From Candidatus Pantoea formicae (lineage in GTDB: Bacteria; Pseudomonadota; Gammaproteobacteria; Enterobacterales; Enterobacteriaceae), in NCBI RefSeq assembly GCF_011752625.1, contig NZ_VWXD01000001.1:682001-746000 (forward strand): a DNA stretch of 64,000 bases, in the 5' to 3' direction. Below are positions 34,584 to 44,075 of this stretch, piece by piece. A program made the translations under genes and the position numbers. The notes below the pieces were generated by a model. That model was not told the origin of the DNA, did no database searches, and was given only the letters and a program-made list of their open reading frames with translations. The stretch's first letter is position 1. Each line of letters begins with the position of its first letter.

Positions 34584-37500
34584 TCTGGCGCTCTCCTTTA
34601 GGATCGACGAAGATCGAGCTGACAATTTCGGCTTCGGTGAACTTGCCATCTGAACTGGCAAGCCACACGCTTTCGCCCATGCGATGGTGCCCACGCGTCA
34701 CCACCGCCAGCGCAAAACCACTGTCGAGCGTTGGGCTGTAATAGCTTGACGTGACATGGCCGTACATGGGGATGGGCACGGCATGATGCGGATCGAATAC
34801 CACCTGCGCCCCCTCTTCCAGCACCACTGTTGGATCCTTCGGCAGCAGACCCACCAGCTGCTTTCGATCTTCGCGCAGCACATCAGATCGACTGTGGGAT
34901 CGTTTACCGATCCACGAGAACGGTTTGTCGTTGCCCACGCACCACTCCATGCCAAGGTCATGCGGCGTCATCGAGCCATCGGTATCCTGGCCGCCAATAA
35001 TGAAGCCCTTCTCGGCACGCAGCACATGCATGGTTTCGGTGCCATAAGGTGTGAGATTGTATTTTGCGCCGTGTTCAAACAGGACCCGCCAGACATGCAG
35101 CGCATAGTTGGCTTGCACGTTAATTTCGTAAGCTAACTCACCGGTAAAGGAGATACGGAAAACGCGCGCGGGAACATCCGCGACCTTGCCCTCACGCCAG
35201 TCCATAAACTTAAAGCTATCGCGAGCCAGGTCGATATCGCAAAACTCTGCCAGCAACTCGCGGGCTTTTGGACCCGTCAGCGTGATAGTGGCCCAGTGAT
35301 CGGTCACGGAGGTGAAGTAGACTTGCAGTTCTGGCCATTCTGTTTGATGCCACAGTTCCAGCCACTCCAGCACGGTTGCCGCGTTGCCGGTGCTGGTGGT
35401 CATCAGGAAATGATTCTGGCCCAGACAGCTGGTGGTGCCATCGTCAAACACCATGCCATCATCACGGCACATCAAGCCGTAACGCACACGACCTACTGGC
35501 AGTTTTGCCCATTTGTTGGTGTAGACTCGTTCCAGAAACTCACGCGCATCCGGGCCTTGAATGTCGATTTTGCCCAGAGTTGAAGCATCCAGCACGCCAA
35601 CACTTTCACGGACTGCTCGGCACTCACGGACCACAGCCTGATGCATCGTTTCCAGTTGCCCTTTAACGCGCTGCGGGAAATACCACGGGCGTTTCCATTG
35701 CCCAACATCTTCAAACATCGCGCCATGCTCAACGTGCCACTGGTGCAGCGCGGTATAGCGTTCTGGCTGGAACAGTTCGTTGCAGTGACGCCCCGTGATG
35801 GCACCAAAAGTGACCGGCGTGTAGTTAGGTCGGAATACCGTGGTACCCACGTCTGGAATGGTGCGTTTCAGCACGCGTGCGGCGATCGCCAGTCCGTTGA
35901 TGTTGCCGAGTTTGCCTTGATCGGTGCCGAAGCCCATGACAGTGTAACGTTTGATATGTTCAATCGATTCAAAGCCTTCACGCGTTGCCAGTTCAATTGA
36001 CGCCGACGTCACATCATTTTGTAAATCAACAAACTGCTTAGGCGCACGCATTGTGCTTTTGAGGTGCGGCACCTGATACAACGCTATTGCCGAACCATCG
36101 CGCCGCGCGCGCGATTGTGGCAGTGCAAAAGTCTGGGACGAAGCCCCCATTTCCACTGCAGCACGATTGCCAGCCTCGAAGCCACTGCGTAACACCTCAG
36201 GCAAACTGTAAATGCCCTGCGCGCCGCCAACCGCTATCATTCCTTTCACTTGTGCCGGTACAAAGCCAAGAATCTCGTCGTGCCATTGTGGACGACCGCC
36301 ACAGTGTGATGAAAGATGGAGCACCGGGCTGAAGCCGCCGGAGCTGGCTACGGTATCGCAGGCAAAGCGACTGGCGCTGCCCACTACCCTAAAGTCTTCC
36401 ACATTGATGCGCGCGATTTCGACGCTACGTACACGCGTACTGCCCTGTGCTTCCATCACAGCGCTGCCGGTAATAATGCGGATCCCTTTGAGTTTTGCCT
36501 GCTTAACCAACTCACCTTCTGGTGCAGAGCGCGCATCAGCAATCGCCACCACTTCACGCCCACTTTCCAGCCAGTCAAGCGCGGCACGATAGCCGTCATC
36601 GTTACTGGTAGACACCACCAGTTTGTTGCCCGGCACCACGCCGTAACGATGGATATAGGTTGAGACGGCACTGGCGAGATAATTACCCGGAATATCGTTG
36701 CCGCTGTAGACCAACGGACGCTCATGCGCGCCTGTTGCTAACACCACCCGGCCAGCACGCACGCGATGCATACGCTGACGCGCCTGCTTATGACCGTTTT
36801 TCTGCGGTGCAGTAATCGAAAGGTGATCGGTACGGCGTTCAATCAGCGTAATGAAGTTATGGTCGTGATAGCCATTGGCGGTGGTTTTGGCCAACAGCTG
36901 CACGTTCGGCAGGGTTTGCAGCTCATTGAGCACTTTACTCACCCACAGCGCCGCCGCTTTTTCATCGATGATTTCACGGCTATCCAGCAGGCTACCCCCC
37001 ATCTCTTCTTGCTCATCCACCACTATCACGCTGACGCCGCTGCGACCTGCGGTTAACGCTGCGGCCAGGCCTGCTGCACCCGCGCCAATCACCAGCACAT
37101 CGCAATGTTGATTGAAATGATCGTAAATATCCGGATCGGCCAGGGTTGGGCTGCGGCCTAAACCTGCCCCTTTACGAATGTATTTTTCGTAGGTTTTCCA
37201 CATTGATGCCGGTTGCTTGAAGGTTTTGTAGTAAAAACCTGGTGGCATAAAACGGCCGCCGATTTTACCCACAACGCCCATTAAATCGCGGTCGACATTC
37301 GGCCAACCGTTGGTGCTGGCGGCGACCAGTCCCTGATAGAGCGCTTGTTGAGTCGCACGCACATTCGGGATCTGCTCTTGCTCAGCGCTGCCAAGTTGTA
37401 CCACTGCATTCGGCTCTTCCGCGCCTGCAGCCACAATGCCGCGCGGACGGGAATACTTGAAGCTGCGGTTCACCACATCAATGCCGTTGGCAATCAATGC

Positions 37501-37614
37501 GGAAGCCAGCGTATCGCCTGCGAAACCTTCCAGTGTTTTGCCGTTAAACGTGAAGTTGATTTTGCGCGTGCGATCGATGCGTCCGCCGCTGGTGAGACGA
37601 TTAACCTGGCTCAT
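34576..37614 (-). CDS. soxA: Sarcosine oxidase subunit alpha
   Basis: Large subunit of 1012 residues. An N-terminal ferredoxin-like domain without Cys ligands (KINFTFNGKTLEGFAGDTLASALIANG) is followed by an NAD-binding Rossmann domain (CDVLVIGAGAAGLAAALTAGRSG near residues 172-194). The C-terminal GcvT-like aminomethyltransferase domain (from about residue 620) transfers the one-carbon unit from sarcosine to tetrahydrofolate to give 5,10-methylene-THF. The enzyme converts sarcosine to glycine with O2. ATGA overlap with soxD upstream and an 8-bp overlap with soxG downstream. Confidence 0.95.
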   Translation of the reverse strand: MSQVNRLTSGGRIDRTRKINFTFNGKTLEGFAGDTLASALIANGIDVVNRSFKYSRPRGIVAAGAEEPNAVVQLGSAEQEQIPNVRATQQALYQGLVAASTNGWPNVDRDLMGVVGKIGGRFMPPGFYYKTFKQPASMWKTYEKYIRKGAGLGRSPTLADPDIYDHFNQHCDVLVIGAGAAGLAAALTAGRSGVSVIVVDEQEEMGGSLLDSREIIDEKAAALWVSKVLNELQTLPNVQLLAKTTANGYHDHNFITLIERRTDHLSITAPQKNGHKQARQRMHRVRAGRVVLATGAHERPLVYSGNDIPGNYLASAVSTYIHRYGVVPGNKLVVSTSNDDGYRAALDWLESGREVVAIADARSAPEGELVKQAKLKGIRIITGSAVMEAQGSTRVRSVEIARINVEDFRVVGSASRFACDTVASSGGFSPVLHLSSHCGGRPQWHDEILGFVPAQVKGMIAVGGAQGIYSLPEVLRSGFEAGNRAAVEMGASSQTFALPQSRARRDGSAIALYQVPHLKSTMRAPKQFVDLQNDVTSASIELATREGFESIEHIKRYTVMGFGTDQGKLGNINGLAIAARVLKRTIPDVGTTVFRPNYTPVTFGAITGRHCNELFQPERYTALHQWHVEHGAMFEDVGQWKRPWYFPQRVKGQLETMHQAVVRECRAVRESVGVLDASTLGKIDIQGPDAREFLERVYTNKWAKLPVGRVRYGLMCRDDGMVFDDGTTSCLGQNHFLMTTSTGNAATVLEWLELWHQTEWPELQVYFTSVTDHWATITLTGPKARELLAEFCDIDLARDSFKFMDWREGKVADVPARVFRISFTGELAYEINVQANYALHVWRVLFEHGAKYNLTPYGTETMHVLRAEKGFIIGGQDTDGSMTPHDLGMEWCVGNDKPFSWIGKRSHSRSDVLREDRKQLVGLLPKDPTVVLEEGAQVVFDPHHAVPIPMYGHVTSSYYSPTLDSGFALAVVTRGHHRMGESVWLASSDGKFTEAEIVSSIFVDPKGERQNV

Positions 37615-37970
37615 GACGCGCCCCCAAGTTTAATTTTCACACTCTCATTTGCGGCATCCTGGCGCAGAGGCAACGACACCACATCGGCTTGCGCCCGCTT
37701 CGCCGGTTGCTCGCCAATTTTGTAGGTTTCCAGAATTTCGTAGGTCACCGTGTTTCGCGTGATGTTGAAAAACTTGCGGCAGCCAACGGCATGTACCCAC
37801 AACTCGTGATGCACACCACGCGGGTTATCGCGGAAGAACAGGTAGTCGCCCCACTCTTCATCACTGCAGTTTTCCGGGTTCTTAGGTCGCGCCAAATGCG
37901 CTGGACCTTTGGCATGGAACTCTTCTTCTTCACGATGCTCTTGGCACCACGGACAATAAATATGAAACAT
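37611..37970 (-). CDS. soxD: Sarcosine oxidase subunit delta
   Basis: Small zinc-binding subunit of 119 residues. It opens FHIYCPWCQEHREEEEFH with the Cys-x2-Cys and His ligands of the family, then DEEWGDYLFFRDNPRGVHHELWVHAVGCRKFFNITRNTVT containing the further Cys. The conserved start MFHIYCPWC at 37970 is used; an in-frame extension reaching 38225 is antisense-like sequence over soxB. It overlaps the soxA start by 4 bp and follows soxB by 22 bp. Confidence 0.93.
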   Translation of the reverse strand: MFHIYCPWCQEHREEEEFHAKGPAHLARPKNPENCSDEEWGDYLFFRDNPRGVHHELWVHAVGCRKFFNITRNTVTYEILETYKIGEQPAKRAQADVVSLPLRQDAANESVKIKLGGAS

Positions 37971-37992
37971 GTCGTATTCTCCCGAACGGAAA

Positions 37993-39243
37993 TCAGTGCG
38001 CGACCGCCGCAGCGCCGTGTTCATCAACCAGCGCGCCAGTGTGGAATCGATCAATCGAGAAGGGTGCGGCCAGCGGATGCATCTCGCGCTTCGCCAAGCT
38101 GGCGGCAAACACGTGCGCTGAACCCGGTGTGGCTTTGAAGCCGCCCGTGCCCCAACCGCAATTGAAATAGAGACCCTTAACCTTGGTTTTCGAGATGATC
38201 GGGCTGGCGTCCGGCGTGGTATCAACGATGCCGCCCCACTGACGGTTCATCCGCACCCGTGAGAAGGCCGGGAACATTTCAACAATTGCCTGCAAGGTGT
38301 GCTCAATAATGGGATAGCTGCCGCGTTGACCGTAGCCGGTGTAACCATCGATGCCGGCACCGATCACCAGATCGCCTTTGTCGGACTGGCTGATGTAACC
38401 GTGTACATGGTTAGACATCACCACCGTGTTCACCACCGGTTTGAGGGGTTCGGAGACCAGCGCTTGTAAGGGATGGGATTCGAGCGGTAAGCGAATATCC
38501 GCCATCTTCGCCACCGTGCCAGAGTTCCCCGCCACCACGCAGCCCACGGTTTTCGCTTCGATGTCGCCACGATTCGTGTGCACCCCGTAGATTTGGCCAT
38601 CGCGGATCATCAGCCCGGTCACTTCGGTCTGTTGCAGGATATCCACCCCATGCGCGTCGGCACCGCGTGCAAAGCCCCACGCCACGGCATCGTGACGGGC
38701 TACACCACCGCGTGGCTGCCATGAGGCCCCCATGATGGGGAAACGGGCGCGAGATGAGCAGTCAAGCAGCGGTTCCAGGTCCTGAACGCCGCGGGCATCC
38801 AGCACCTCGCCATCAATACCGTTCAGACGGTTGGCGTTAACACGGCGCTGAATGTCGCGCATGTCCTGTAAGGTATGGCCCAAATTCAGTACACCGCGTT
38901 GTGAGAACATTACGTTGTAATTGAGGTCCTGTGTGAGCCCTTCCCACAGCTTCATCGAGTGTTCAAACAAGGCTGCCGCTTCATCCCACAGGTAATTGGA
39001 TCGAACAATGGTGGTGTTACGTGCGGTATTGCCGCCACCCAGCCAGCCTTTTTCAATCACGACCACATTGCGAATACCAAACTCTTTCGCCAGGTAATAC
39101 GCCGTGCCTAAACCGTGTCCACCGCCGCCGATAATAATGACGTCATAAGACTTCTTCGGCGTGGGATTGCGCCACATGCGCTGCCAATTCTCGTGATAAC
39201 TCAGTCCGTGGCTGATAAGCCCGAAGCCGGAAAAACGTTGCAT
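37993..39243 (-). CDS. soxB: Sarcosine oxidase subunit beta
   Basis: Flavin-carrying subunit of 416 residues. The FAD-binding motif is DVIIIGGGGHGLGTAYYLAKEFG (residues 33-55), followed by GGGNTARNTTIVRSNYL. The GGVARHDAVAWGFARGA segment contains the His that covalently binds FMN in characterised SoxB proteins. A late WGTGGFKATPGSAH segment closes the FAD site. It oxidises sarcosine and passes electrons through FMN to O2. It starts at the ATG at 39243 (MQRFSGFGLISHG), 41 bp after glyA. Confidence 0.94.
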   Translation of the reverse strand: MQRFSGFGLISHGLSYHENWQRMWRNPTPKKSYDVIIIGGGGHGLGTAYYLAKEFGIRNVVVIEKGWLGGGNTARNTTIVRSNYLWDEAAALFEHSMKLWEGLTQDLNYNVMFSQRGVLNLGHTLQDMRDIQRRVNANRLNGIDGEVLDARGVQDLEPLLDCSSRARFPIMGASWQPRGGVARHDAVAWGFARGADAHGVDILQQTEVTGLMIRDGQIYGVHTNRGDIEAKTVGCVVAGNSGTVAKMADIRLPLESHPLQALVSEPLKPVVNTVVMSNHVHGYISQSDKGDLVIGAGIDGYTGYGQRGSYPIIEHTLQAIVEMFPAFSRVRMNRQWGGIVDTTPDASPIISKTKVKGLYFNCGWGTGGFKATPGSAHVFAASLAKREMHPLAAPFSIDRFHTGALVDEHGAAAVAH

Positions 39244-39260
39244 ACTCGTCTCCTTAAACT

Positions 39261-39276
39261 CCCGGCTCGCGCCGGG
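39261..39276. promoter_or_regulatory. Intercistronic GC hairpin between glyA and soxB
   Basis: CCCGGC-TCGC-GCCGGG is a perfect six-pair hairpin with a tetraloop in the 41-bp gap. It has no T-run and lies upstream of the soxB AGGAGA site; probably an mRNA stability or processing element. Confidence 0.45.
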
Positions 39277-39284
39277 ACAAAATG

Positions 39285-40586
39285 TCAGGCAATGGCTTTT
39301 TTGGCGATGACCTGCTGTGGATGCTCGCCGTACACCGGATGCTTGGCGCATAGCTCAGAAACGTTGAAGCGCACCCAGGCTTCGATGTTGTCGCTGTTCT
39401 GTTTCACCGCCAGCACATCGAGGATGTCGCAAATCCAGCCAGCCAGGGTTTCACACTCTTTCTCGCCAAAACCACGGGTGGTCACTGCGGGCGTGCCAAT
39501 GCGCAACCCGGAAGTGACGAAGGGGCTTTGCGGATCGTTAGGGACGGAGTTTTTGTTAACGGTGATATGCGCACGGCCCAGTGCCGCATCGGCCTCTTTA
39601 CCGGTAATGTCCTGATTAATCAGTGAGACCAGGAAAAGATGATTATCTGTGCCACCGGAAACCACGTCATAGCCGCGTTTGATAAACACTTTCGCCATGG
39701 TTTTCGCGTTATCGATCACTTTGGCTTGATAGTGGATAAAGTCCTGTTCCATCGCCTCACGAAATGCCATGGCTTTAGCCGCAATCACGTGCATCAACGG
39801 ACCGCCCTGTTGGCCAGGGAATACGGCTGAATTGAGTTTTTTGTACAGCGCTTCGTCACCCAGTGCAGAGAGAATCAACCCACCACGCGGACCGCGCAGG
39901 GTTTTATGCGTCGTCGTAGTGACCACGTGAGCATGGGGTAATGGGCTCGGATAGCAGCGTGCGGCAACCAGACCCGCGACGTGTGCCATATCCACCATCA
40001 GCCAGGCGCCTACGCTATCGGCGATTTCGCGGAAGCGTTTCCAGTCGACGATGCGTGAATAGGCTGAGAAACCCGCAACAATCAGCTTCGGCTGATGCTC
40101 TTTGGCCAGCCGTTCCACTTCCTGATAATCGATTTCGCCGGTTTCGGGATCTAATCCATACTGCACTGCGTTATAGTGCTTGCCGGAGACATTCGGCGCG
40201 GCGCCGTGCGTTAAATGGCCGCCGTGTGCGAGACTCATGCCCAATATCGTGTCACCAGGTTTGATCAACGCCATAAACACGGCGGCGTTGGCTTGCGCAC
40301 CAGAGTGTGGTTGAACGTTGGCATAATCGGCACCGAACAACATGCAGGCACGTTCAATGGCTAAACGTTCAATGGTATCCACATGTTCGCACCCGCCGTA
40401 ATAACGTTTACCCGGATAGCCTTCTGCATATTTATTGGTAAGCTGGCTGCCCTGTAATGACATCACTTGATTACTGGCGTAATTCTCAGAGGCGATAAGT
40501 TCAATGTGAGTTTCCTGCCTGACCAACTCGCCTACGACTGCCGCAAACAGCTGTGGATCCGCACTGTTTAAGTTATTTGCATTCAT
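39285..40586 (-). CDS. glyA: Serine hydroxymethyltransferase
   Basis: PLP enzyme of 433 residues interconverting glycine plus 5,10-methylene-THF with serine. Landmarks are [92 protein letters not shown], and the PLP lysine in [15 protein letters not shown]. First gene of the sox operon, so it is probably a dedicated copy (GlyA1 type) that combines the glycine and methylene-THF made from sarcosine into serine. A housekeeping glyA would be expected elsewhere in the genome. Confidence 0.95.
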   Translation of the reverse strand: MNANNLNSADPQLFAAVVGELVRQETHIELIASENYASNQVMSLQGSQLTNKYAEGYPGKRYYGGCEHVDTIERLAIERACMLFGADYANVQPHSGAQANAAVFMALIKPGDTILGMSLAHGGHLTHGAAPNVSGKHYNAVQYGLDPETGEIDYQEVERLAKEHQPKLIVAGFSAYSRIVDWKRFREIADSVGAWLMVDMAHVAGLVAARCYPSPLPHAHVVTTTTHKTLRGPRGGLILSALGDEALYKKLNSAVFPGQQGGPLMHVIAAKAMAFREAMEQDFIHYQAKVIDNAKTMAKVFIKRGYDVVSGGTDNHLFLVSLINQDITGKEADAALGRAHITVNKNSVPNDPQSPFVTSGLRIGTPAVTTRGFGEKECETLAGWICDILDVLAVKQNSDNIEAWVRFNVSELCAKHPVYGEHPQQVIAKKAIA

Positions 40587-40963
40587 TGCCCCACCCTCAT
40601 CATCAGGTTTAGTTGCCGGATTCAGTACACATTCAAACTACTGAAAATAAGCGGGGATAATCTTGAACGTTTGCGACAATAGACACAGTAACTTCGCGAC
40701 AATTCTTAATTATCAATGAATTAACTTTTTATTAACGATTGAATTGTTTGATAGCGGTCACGTATAAATAAGAAAAAATGATGAGTGTGATGCGCATCAA
40801 TAAAAAGATCACAGGGTGTTTGAGAGGGAACTGAATAAGAGCGCTGAGGCGGAAAAGCCACGCCAGCTTGTTAAAGCGGGATTTATTAACGGCTGCTGGC
40901 AACCGCTATTTTCGTCCAGGGATTAACCCGCAGCGGATTGACCAGCAGAATGCGCAACAAATA
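40587..40963 (-). promoter_or_regulatory. Upstream region of the sox operon
   Basis: A 377-bp AT-rich gap between the GlxA-type regulator at 40964 and glyA. On the minus strand ATTGTCGC occurs twice as a direct repeat (40703-40696 and 40680-40673, 23 bp apart), 87-117 bp before the glyA start. AraC-type regulators generally bind direct repeats, so this is a candidate operator for a GlxA-type protein. A definite -35/-10 pair could not be assigned. A short plus-strand frame (40868-41089) looks spurious. Confidence 0.45.
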
Positions 40964-42016
40964 TCAACGCCCTTCTATCCGGCTATCGATATGAATAAAG
41001 AATGGATCCACATGCTGCTGATCGCGCGTATTGTTTTGCTTTCTTGCCAGGCTCGGCGGATATCCAAACGCGTCGCGGAAATGCCGTGAAAAATGGGCGG
41101 TGTCGGCAAAACCACAGCGCTCGCCAATTTCGGTTACCGTTTTGGCGCTATACATCAGCAGCCACAATCCGTAGCGCAAACGCAGGTCGCGCGCGAAACG
41201 CTGCGGGCTCACACCCAGTTCATCCTGAAATTTGCGCTCAAGATTACGCCTTGAGGTATTTAAGCGTTGGGCCAACTGTTCAACAGAAATCACTTCGCCC
41301 ATATGCTGCGAAATAATATCGACGGCGCTGCGCACCAAACGATCTTTCACTTTCTCGAAGATCACTGGCTGTGGCTGAGGATGTTCTGTGGATCGTGCTT
41401 CATCGATCAGCATAATGTGCAGACTTTTAATCGCCCAGGCGCGGCCTAAATGTCGTTCAATCAGATATGCCGCCACGTCCGCCGCCGCGATTCCGCCCGC
41501 GCAGGTAATCAGTTTGCCTTCATCGACAAAAATACGATCGGCAACGGGGGTGATATCTGGAAAACGCCGCTGCAAATCGCCATGGTGATACCAACTGACG
41601 CAGCACTGTTTTCCTTTCATCACGCCCGCTTGAATCAGCGCAAATACGCCAGTACAGAGTCCAACCAGCGGCGTGCCAAACTGCGCGGCCAGCCGAATAT
41701 AATCCAGCGCGCGGTGATCGATTTTGTCTTTTTCATCCTGAACACCACCGATCACCACGAGATAATCAAAGTTTTCTGGATTTTTGAGTTCCTCACAGGG
41801 TGAAATCACCGCACCACAGCTGGAGGTGGCCGCGCCACCATGACTCGACATAAACGTCCAGCTACAGCGCAGCTGACGGCTGCGATCGCCCTCATCAGCC
41901 GCAAGTCGCAGGCAGTCAACAAAGGCAGCAAACGGCAGCAGCGTAAACCTGTTCAATAGAATGAAACCCACGGAAAGTGGCGTGGCGTGTTCGGCAGGTT
42001 TACTGCGGGCAATCAT
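40964..42016 (-). CDS. GlxA family AraC-type regulator (SouR/GbdR-like candidate)
   Basis: A regulator of 350 residues. The N-terminal DJ-1/PfpI-like domain (SVGFILLNRFTLLPFAAFVDCLRLAAD, YLVVIGGVQDE, then the elbow PLVGLCTGVFALIQAGVMKGKQCCVSWYHH) is joined to a C-terminal AraC domain (VEQLAQRLNTSRRNLERKFQDELGVSPQRFARDLRLRYG, then VTEIGERCGFADTAHFSRHFRDAFGYPP). It lies immediately upstream of the glyA-sox operon on the same strand, separated by 377 bp, and is the best candidate for its sarcosine-responsive activator. It follows the AraC gene by 14 bp with a strong AAGGAG site. Confidence 0.88.
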   Translation of the reverse strand: MIARSKPAEHATPLSVGFILLNRFTLLPFAAFVDCLRLAADEGDRSRQLRCSWTFMSSHGGAATSSCGAVISPCEELKNPENFDYLVVIGGVQDEKDKIDHRALDYIRLAAQFGTPLVGLCTGVFALIQAGVMKGKQCCVSWYHHGDLQRRFPDITPVADRIFVDEGKLITCAGGIAAADVAAYLIERHLGRAWAIKSLHIMLIDEARSTEHPQPQPVIFEKVKDRLVRSAVDIISQHMGEVISVEQLAQRLNTSRRNLERKFQDELGVSPQRFARDLRLRYGLWLLMYSAKTVTEIGERCGFADTAHFSRHFRDAFGYPPSLARKQNNTRDQQHVDPFFIHIDSRIEGR

Positions 42017-42030
42017 GTGAGCTCCTTAAT

Positions 42031-42867
42031 TTATTGCAGCGATGCCGCCGCAAAGGCACCAGGCGTAATACCAAAATGAGCACGGAATTTTTTAATGAAA
42101 TGGCTCTGATCAAAGAAGCCGACATCGTTCGCCGTCTGCGCGGCATCCCGTCCCAATGACAACATATGCTTGGCCCGCGTCAGGCGGATTTGCGTCAGGT
42201 ATTGATGTACTGACAGGCCGGTGTGCTTGTGGAACATGCGCATGAAATGGAATTCACTCAAGCCTGCGGCGGCGGCAATCTCACTCACCGCGAGCGGCTG
42301 ATGATACTCGCTGTGCAGGAAATCGACGGCTTGGCGAATATCGGCGCGCATGGCGCTCTGCAGCTCGCCTTTTACTGTTCTTTCACCCTGTTGGCGAAGC
42401 AACGCATTGAGTACCTGGAACAGCGCGCACTCTTTTTCCACTGCGTCCGGGCTTTGCAGCATTACCGCTGAGGCCTGAAGCATCTGCTGCGCCAACAAGG
42501 GATTATGACGCATCCCTTCCTGGCCAAAATTGAGTTCGCCTTTACCGCCAATGACCGTATCAGCGATCTGATTCACCAAAGATGCCGAAGGATAAAAGGC
42601 ACAATAATCCCATCCTTCATCACGCTCGACCGCTTCACCGGTATGCACTTCCCCCGGCATAATAACCATTACCGTCCCCGCCGCCGCAATACCCTGCTGA
42701 CGACAAATACGCGTCCGTTGCGCGCCACGGGCAAAGGCCGCGATAACAAATTCATCATGGAAATGTGGCGGATAGCTGTGCTCGTAGCAACGCGCGCGCA
42801 GGATTTCCATGCCGCCGTGCATACCTTGATCGCGCCACAATTTAATGTCGTCACGTTTTTCCTGCAT
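42031..42867 (-). CDS. AraC family regulator divergent from azlCD
   Basis: A regulator of 278 residues. The N-terminal cupin-like AraC ligand domain (YPPHFHDEFVIAAFARGAQRTRICRQQGIAAAGTVMVIMPGEVHTGEAVERDEGWDYCAFYPS) is followed by a helix-turn-helix pair (VSEIAAAAGLSEFHFMRMFHKHTGLSVHQYLTQIRLTRAKHMLSLG and VGFFDQSHFIKKFRAHFGITPGAF). Divergent from azlC, a common arrangement, so it probably controls that exporter; the GlxA-type gene follows it by 14 bp. The ATG at 42867 has an AAGGA site. Confidence 0.85.
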   Translation of the reverse strand: MQEKRDDIKLWRDQGMHGGMEILRARCYEHSYPPHFHDEFVIAAFARGAQRTRICRQQGIAAAGTVMVIMPGEVHTGEAVERDEGWDYCAFYPSASLVNQIADTVIGGKGELNFGQEGMRHNPLLAQQMLQASAVMLQSPDAVEKECALFQVLNALLRQQGERTVKGELQSAMRADIRQAVDFLHSEYHQPLAVSEIAAAAGLSEFHFMRMFHKHTGLSVHQYLTQIRLTRAKHMLSLGRDAAQTANDVGFFDQSHFIKKFRAHFGITPGAFAAASLQ

Positions 42868-42971
42868 CACAGATCCTTCGCTTAATCTCTCCAAGAGCAG
42901 GATTTTACTATAGCCTGGCGCATCCTGGCTTAATATTGGTGCATCTGTTGAAAAGGTTTTGGAAAATTGTC

Positions 42972-43712
42972 ATGTCGTTGAAGAGTCAACCCCTCGCGAA
43001 ACACAGTGAATATCAGCATTTCCGCGCGGGATTTATCGCCTGTTTACCCACGGTGCCGGGCTATCTCAGTATTGGCTTTGCCGCCGGTGCCATCGGTACA
43101 TTGGCGGGGTTTTCAGTTCTGCAAACCGCACTGCTGGCCACCTTGCTTTATACCGGTTCAGCACAGTTTTTATTCTACTCACTTTGGGCATCAGGGGCAG
43201 AAATGACCTCGGTGGTGCTGAGCGTCATATTGGTCAATCTTCGTTATTTGCTGATGAGTTCGGCGATTAGCGTTTTCTTCCGTGGACAAACGGGCTGGCA
43301 GAAAGTGGTCAGTGGCTTGTTACTCACCGATGAAACTTTCGGTGTCGCTGTTCAGCAGGGTAGCCAGCATGGAAAAATCGGCTTTGCCTGGATGTTTGGT
43401 CTGAACCTGCCCGCCTGGCTTAACTGGATTCTTGCTTGTGTTATTGGTGCCTATGCCGCATCAGCTGTTCCTGAATCGCTGATGGCCGGTTTAAGTTTCA
43501 GTCTGGTGTCGATGTTTATCGGGCTGATATTGATGACGTGGTTTGCCAGCCGACGCAAATGGCTGGAGACGCTGGCGATTGTCGTCGCGGTACTGGTGAC
43601 ATTCTTCTCCGCCGGACATCTTGACCTTAGCGTCGTGGTGATTGTGGCAGCCTCCATTGCCGCCAGCCTCGCCACACTGGTTTTGCGTATGCAGTCTAAG
43701 GAAGGGGTGTGA
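42972..43712 (+). CDS. azlC: AzlC family branched-chain amino acid exporter subunit
   Basis: Membrane protein of 246 residues with about eight segments. The family pattern GFIACLPTVPGYLSIGFAAGAIGTLAGFS, LLYTGSAQFLFYSLWASGAEMTSVVLSVILVNLRYLLMSSAIS identifies AzlC (YgaZ type). With AzlD it forms a two-component exporter for branched-chain amino acids or related analogues. The stop codon is separated from the azlD ATG by one base, so the genes are co-translated. The ATG at 42972 starts the conserved hydrophilic leader. Confidence 0.88.
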   Translation: MSLKSQPLAKHSEYQHFRAGFIACLPTVPGYLSIGFAAGAIGTLAGFSVLQTALLATLLYTGSAQFLFYSLWASGAEMTSVVLSVILVNLRYLLMSSAISVFFRGQTGWQKVVSGLLLTDETFGVAVQQGSQHGKIGFAWMFGLNLPAWLNWILACVIGAYAASAVPESLMAGLSFSLVSMFIGLILMTWFASRRKWLETLAIVVAVLVTFFSAGHLDLSVVVIVAASIAASLATLVLRMQSKEGV

Positions 43713-43713
43713 A

Positions 43714-44037
43714 ATGGAACGTAATGTCCTGCTGACCATTGTGGTGGCGGCGCTGGTCACCGCTGTGATGCGCGTGGGCCCCATTCTGCTGTTGTCGCGT
43801 TTTCGTCTGGCTCCGCTGGCACAACAGTGGCTGAGCTTTATCCCCGCCGCCATCATGGCAGCGATTGTCACCGCTGAATTAGTAGAAAAGCCGGCGCTCA
43901 CCGCTTCGGGCCTGAGTTTGTCACTGCTGGCAGCTTTAATTGCCGCCGTGGTTGGCATCATCACACGGGGTCTGTTTGCCACGGTATTGGCCGGAATGGT
44001 GGCCTATACCGCGCTGCGCTACTTCTTCGGGCTTTAG
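43714..44037 (+). CDS. azlD: AzlD family branched-chain amino acid exporter subunit
   Basis: Small membrane protein of 107 residues with four hydrophobic segments (LLTIVVAALVTAVMRVGPILLLSRFRL, LSFIPAAIMAAIVTAEL, LSLLAALIAAVVGIITRG, LFATVLAGMVAYTALRYF), matching AzlD/YgaH. It partners AzlC. The start directly after the azlC stop is preferred; an upstream in-frame start at 43642 lies inside azlC. Confidence 0.88.
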   Translation: MERNVLLTIVVAALVTAVMRVGPILLLSRFRLAPLAQQWLSFIPAAIMAAIVTAELVEKPALTASGLSLSLLAALIAAVVGIITRGLFATVLAGMVAYTALRYFFGL

Positions 44038-44044
44038 CATGACT

Positions 44045-44074
44045 GTCCTGGGCGCCCTCACCGTCGCCCAGGAC
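44045..44074. terminator. Hairpin between azlD and acyltransferase genes
   Basis: GTCCTGGGCG at 44045-44054 and CGCCCAGGAC at 44065-44074 are perfect 10-bp arms around a ten-base loop, placed between the convergent genes. There is no T-run; a bidirectional transcription block is plausible. Confidence 0.5.
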
Positions 44075-44075
44075 G

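Noticed and set aside
37971..38225. N-terminal extension of soxD
   Set aside because: The added 85 residues overlap soxB in another frame and are not family-like; SoxD proteins start with the MFHIYCPWC-type zinc motif.
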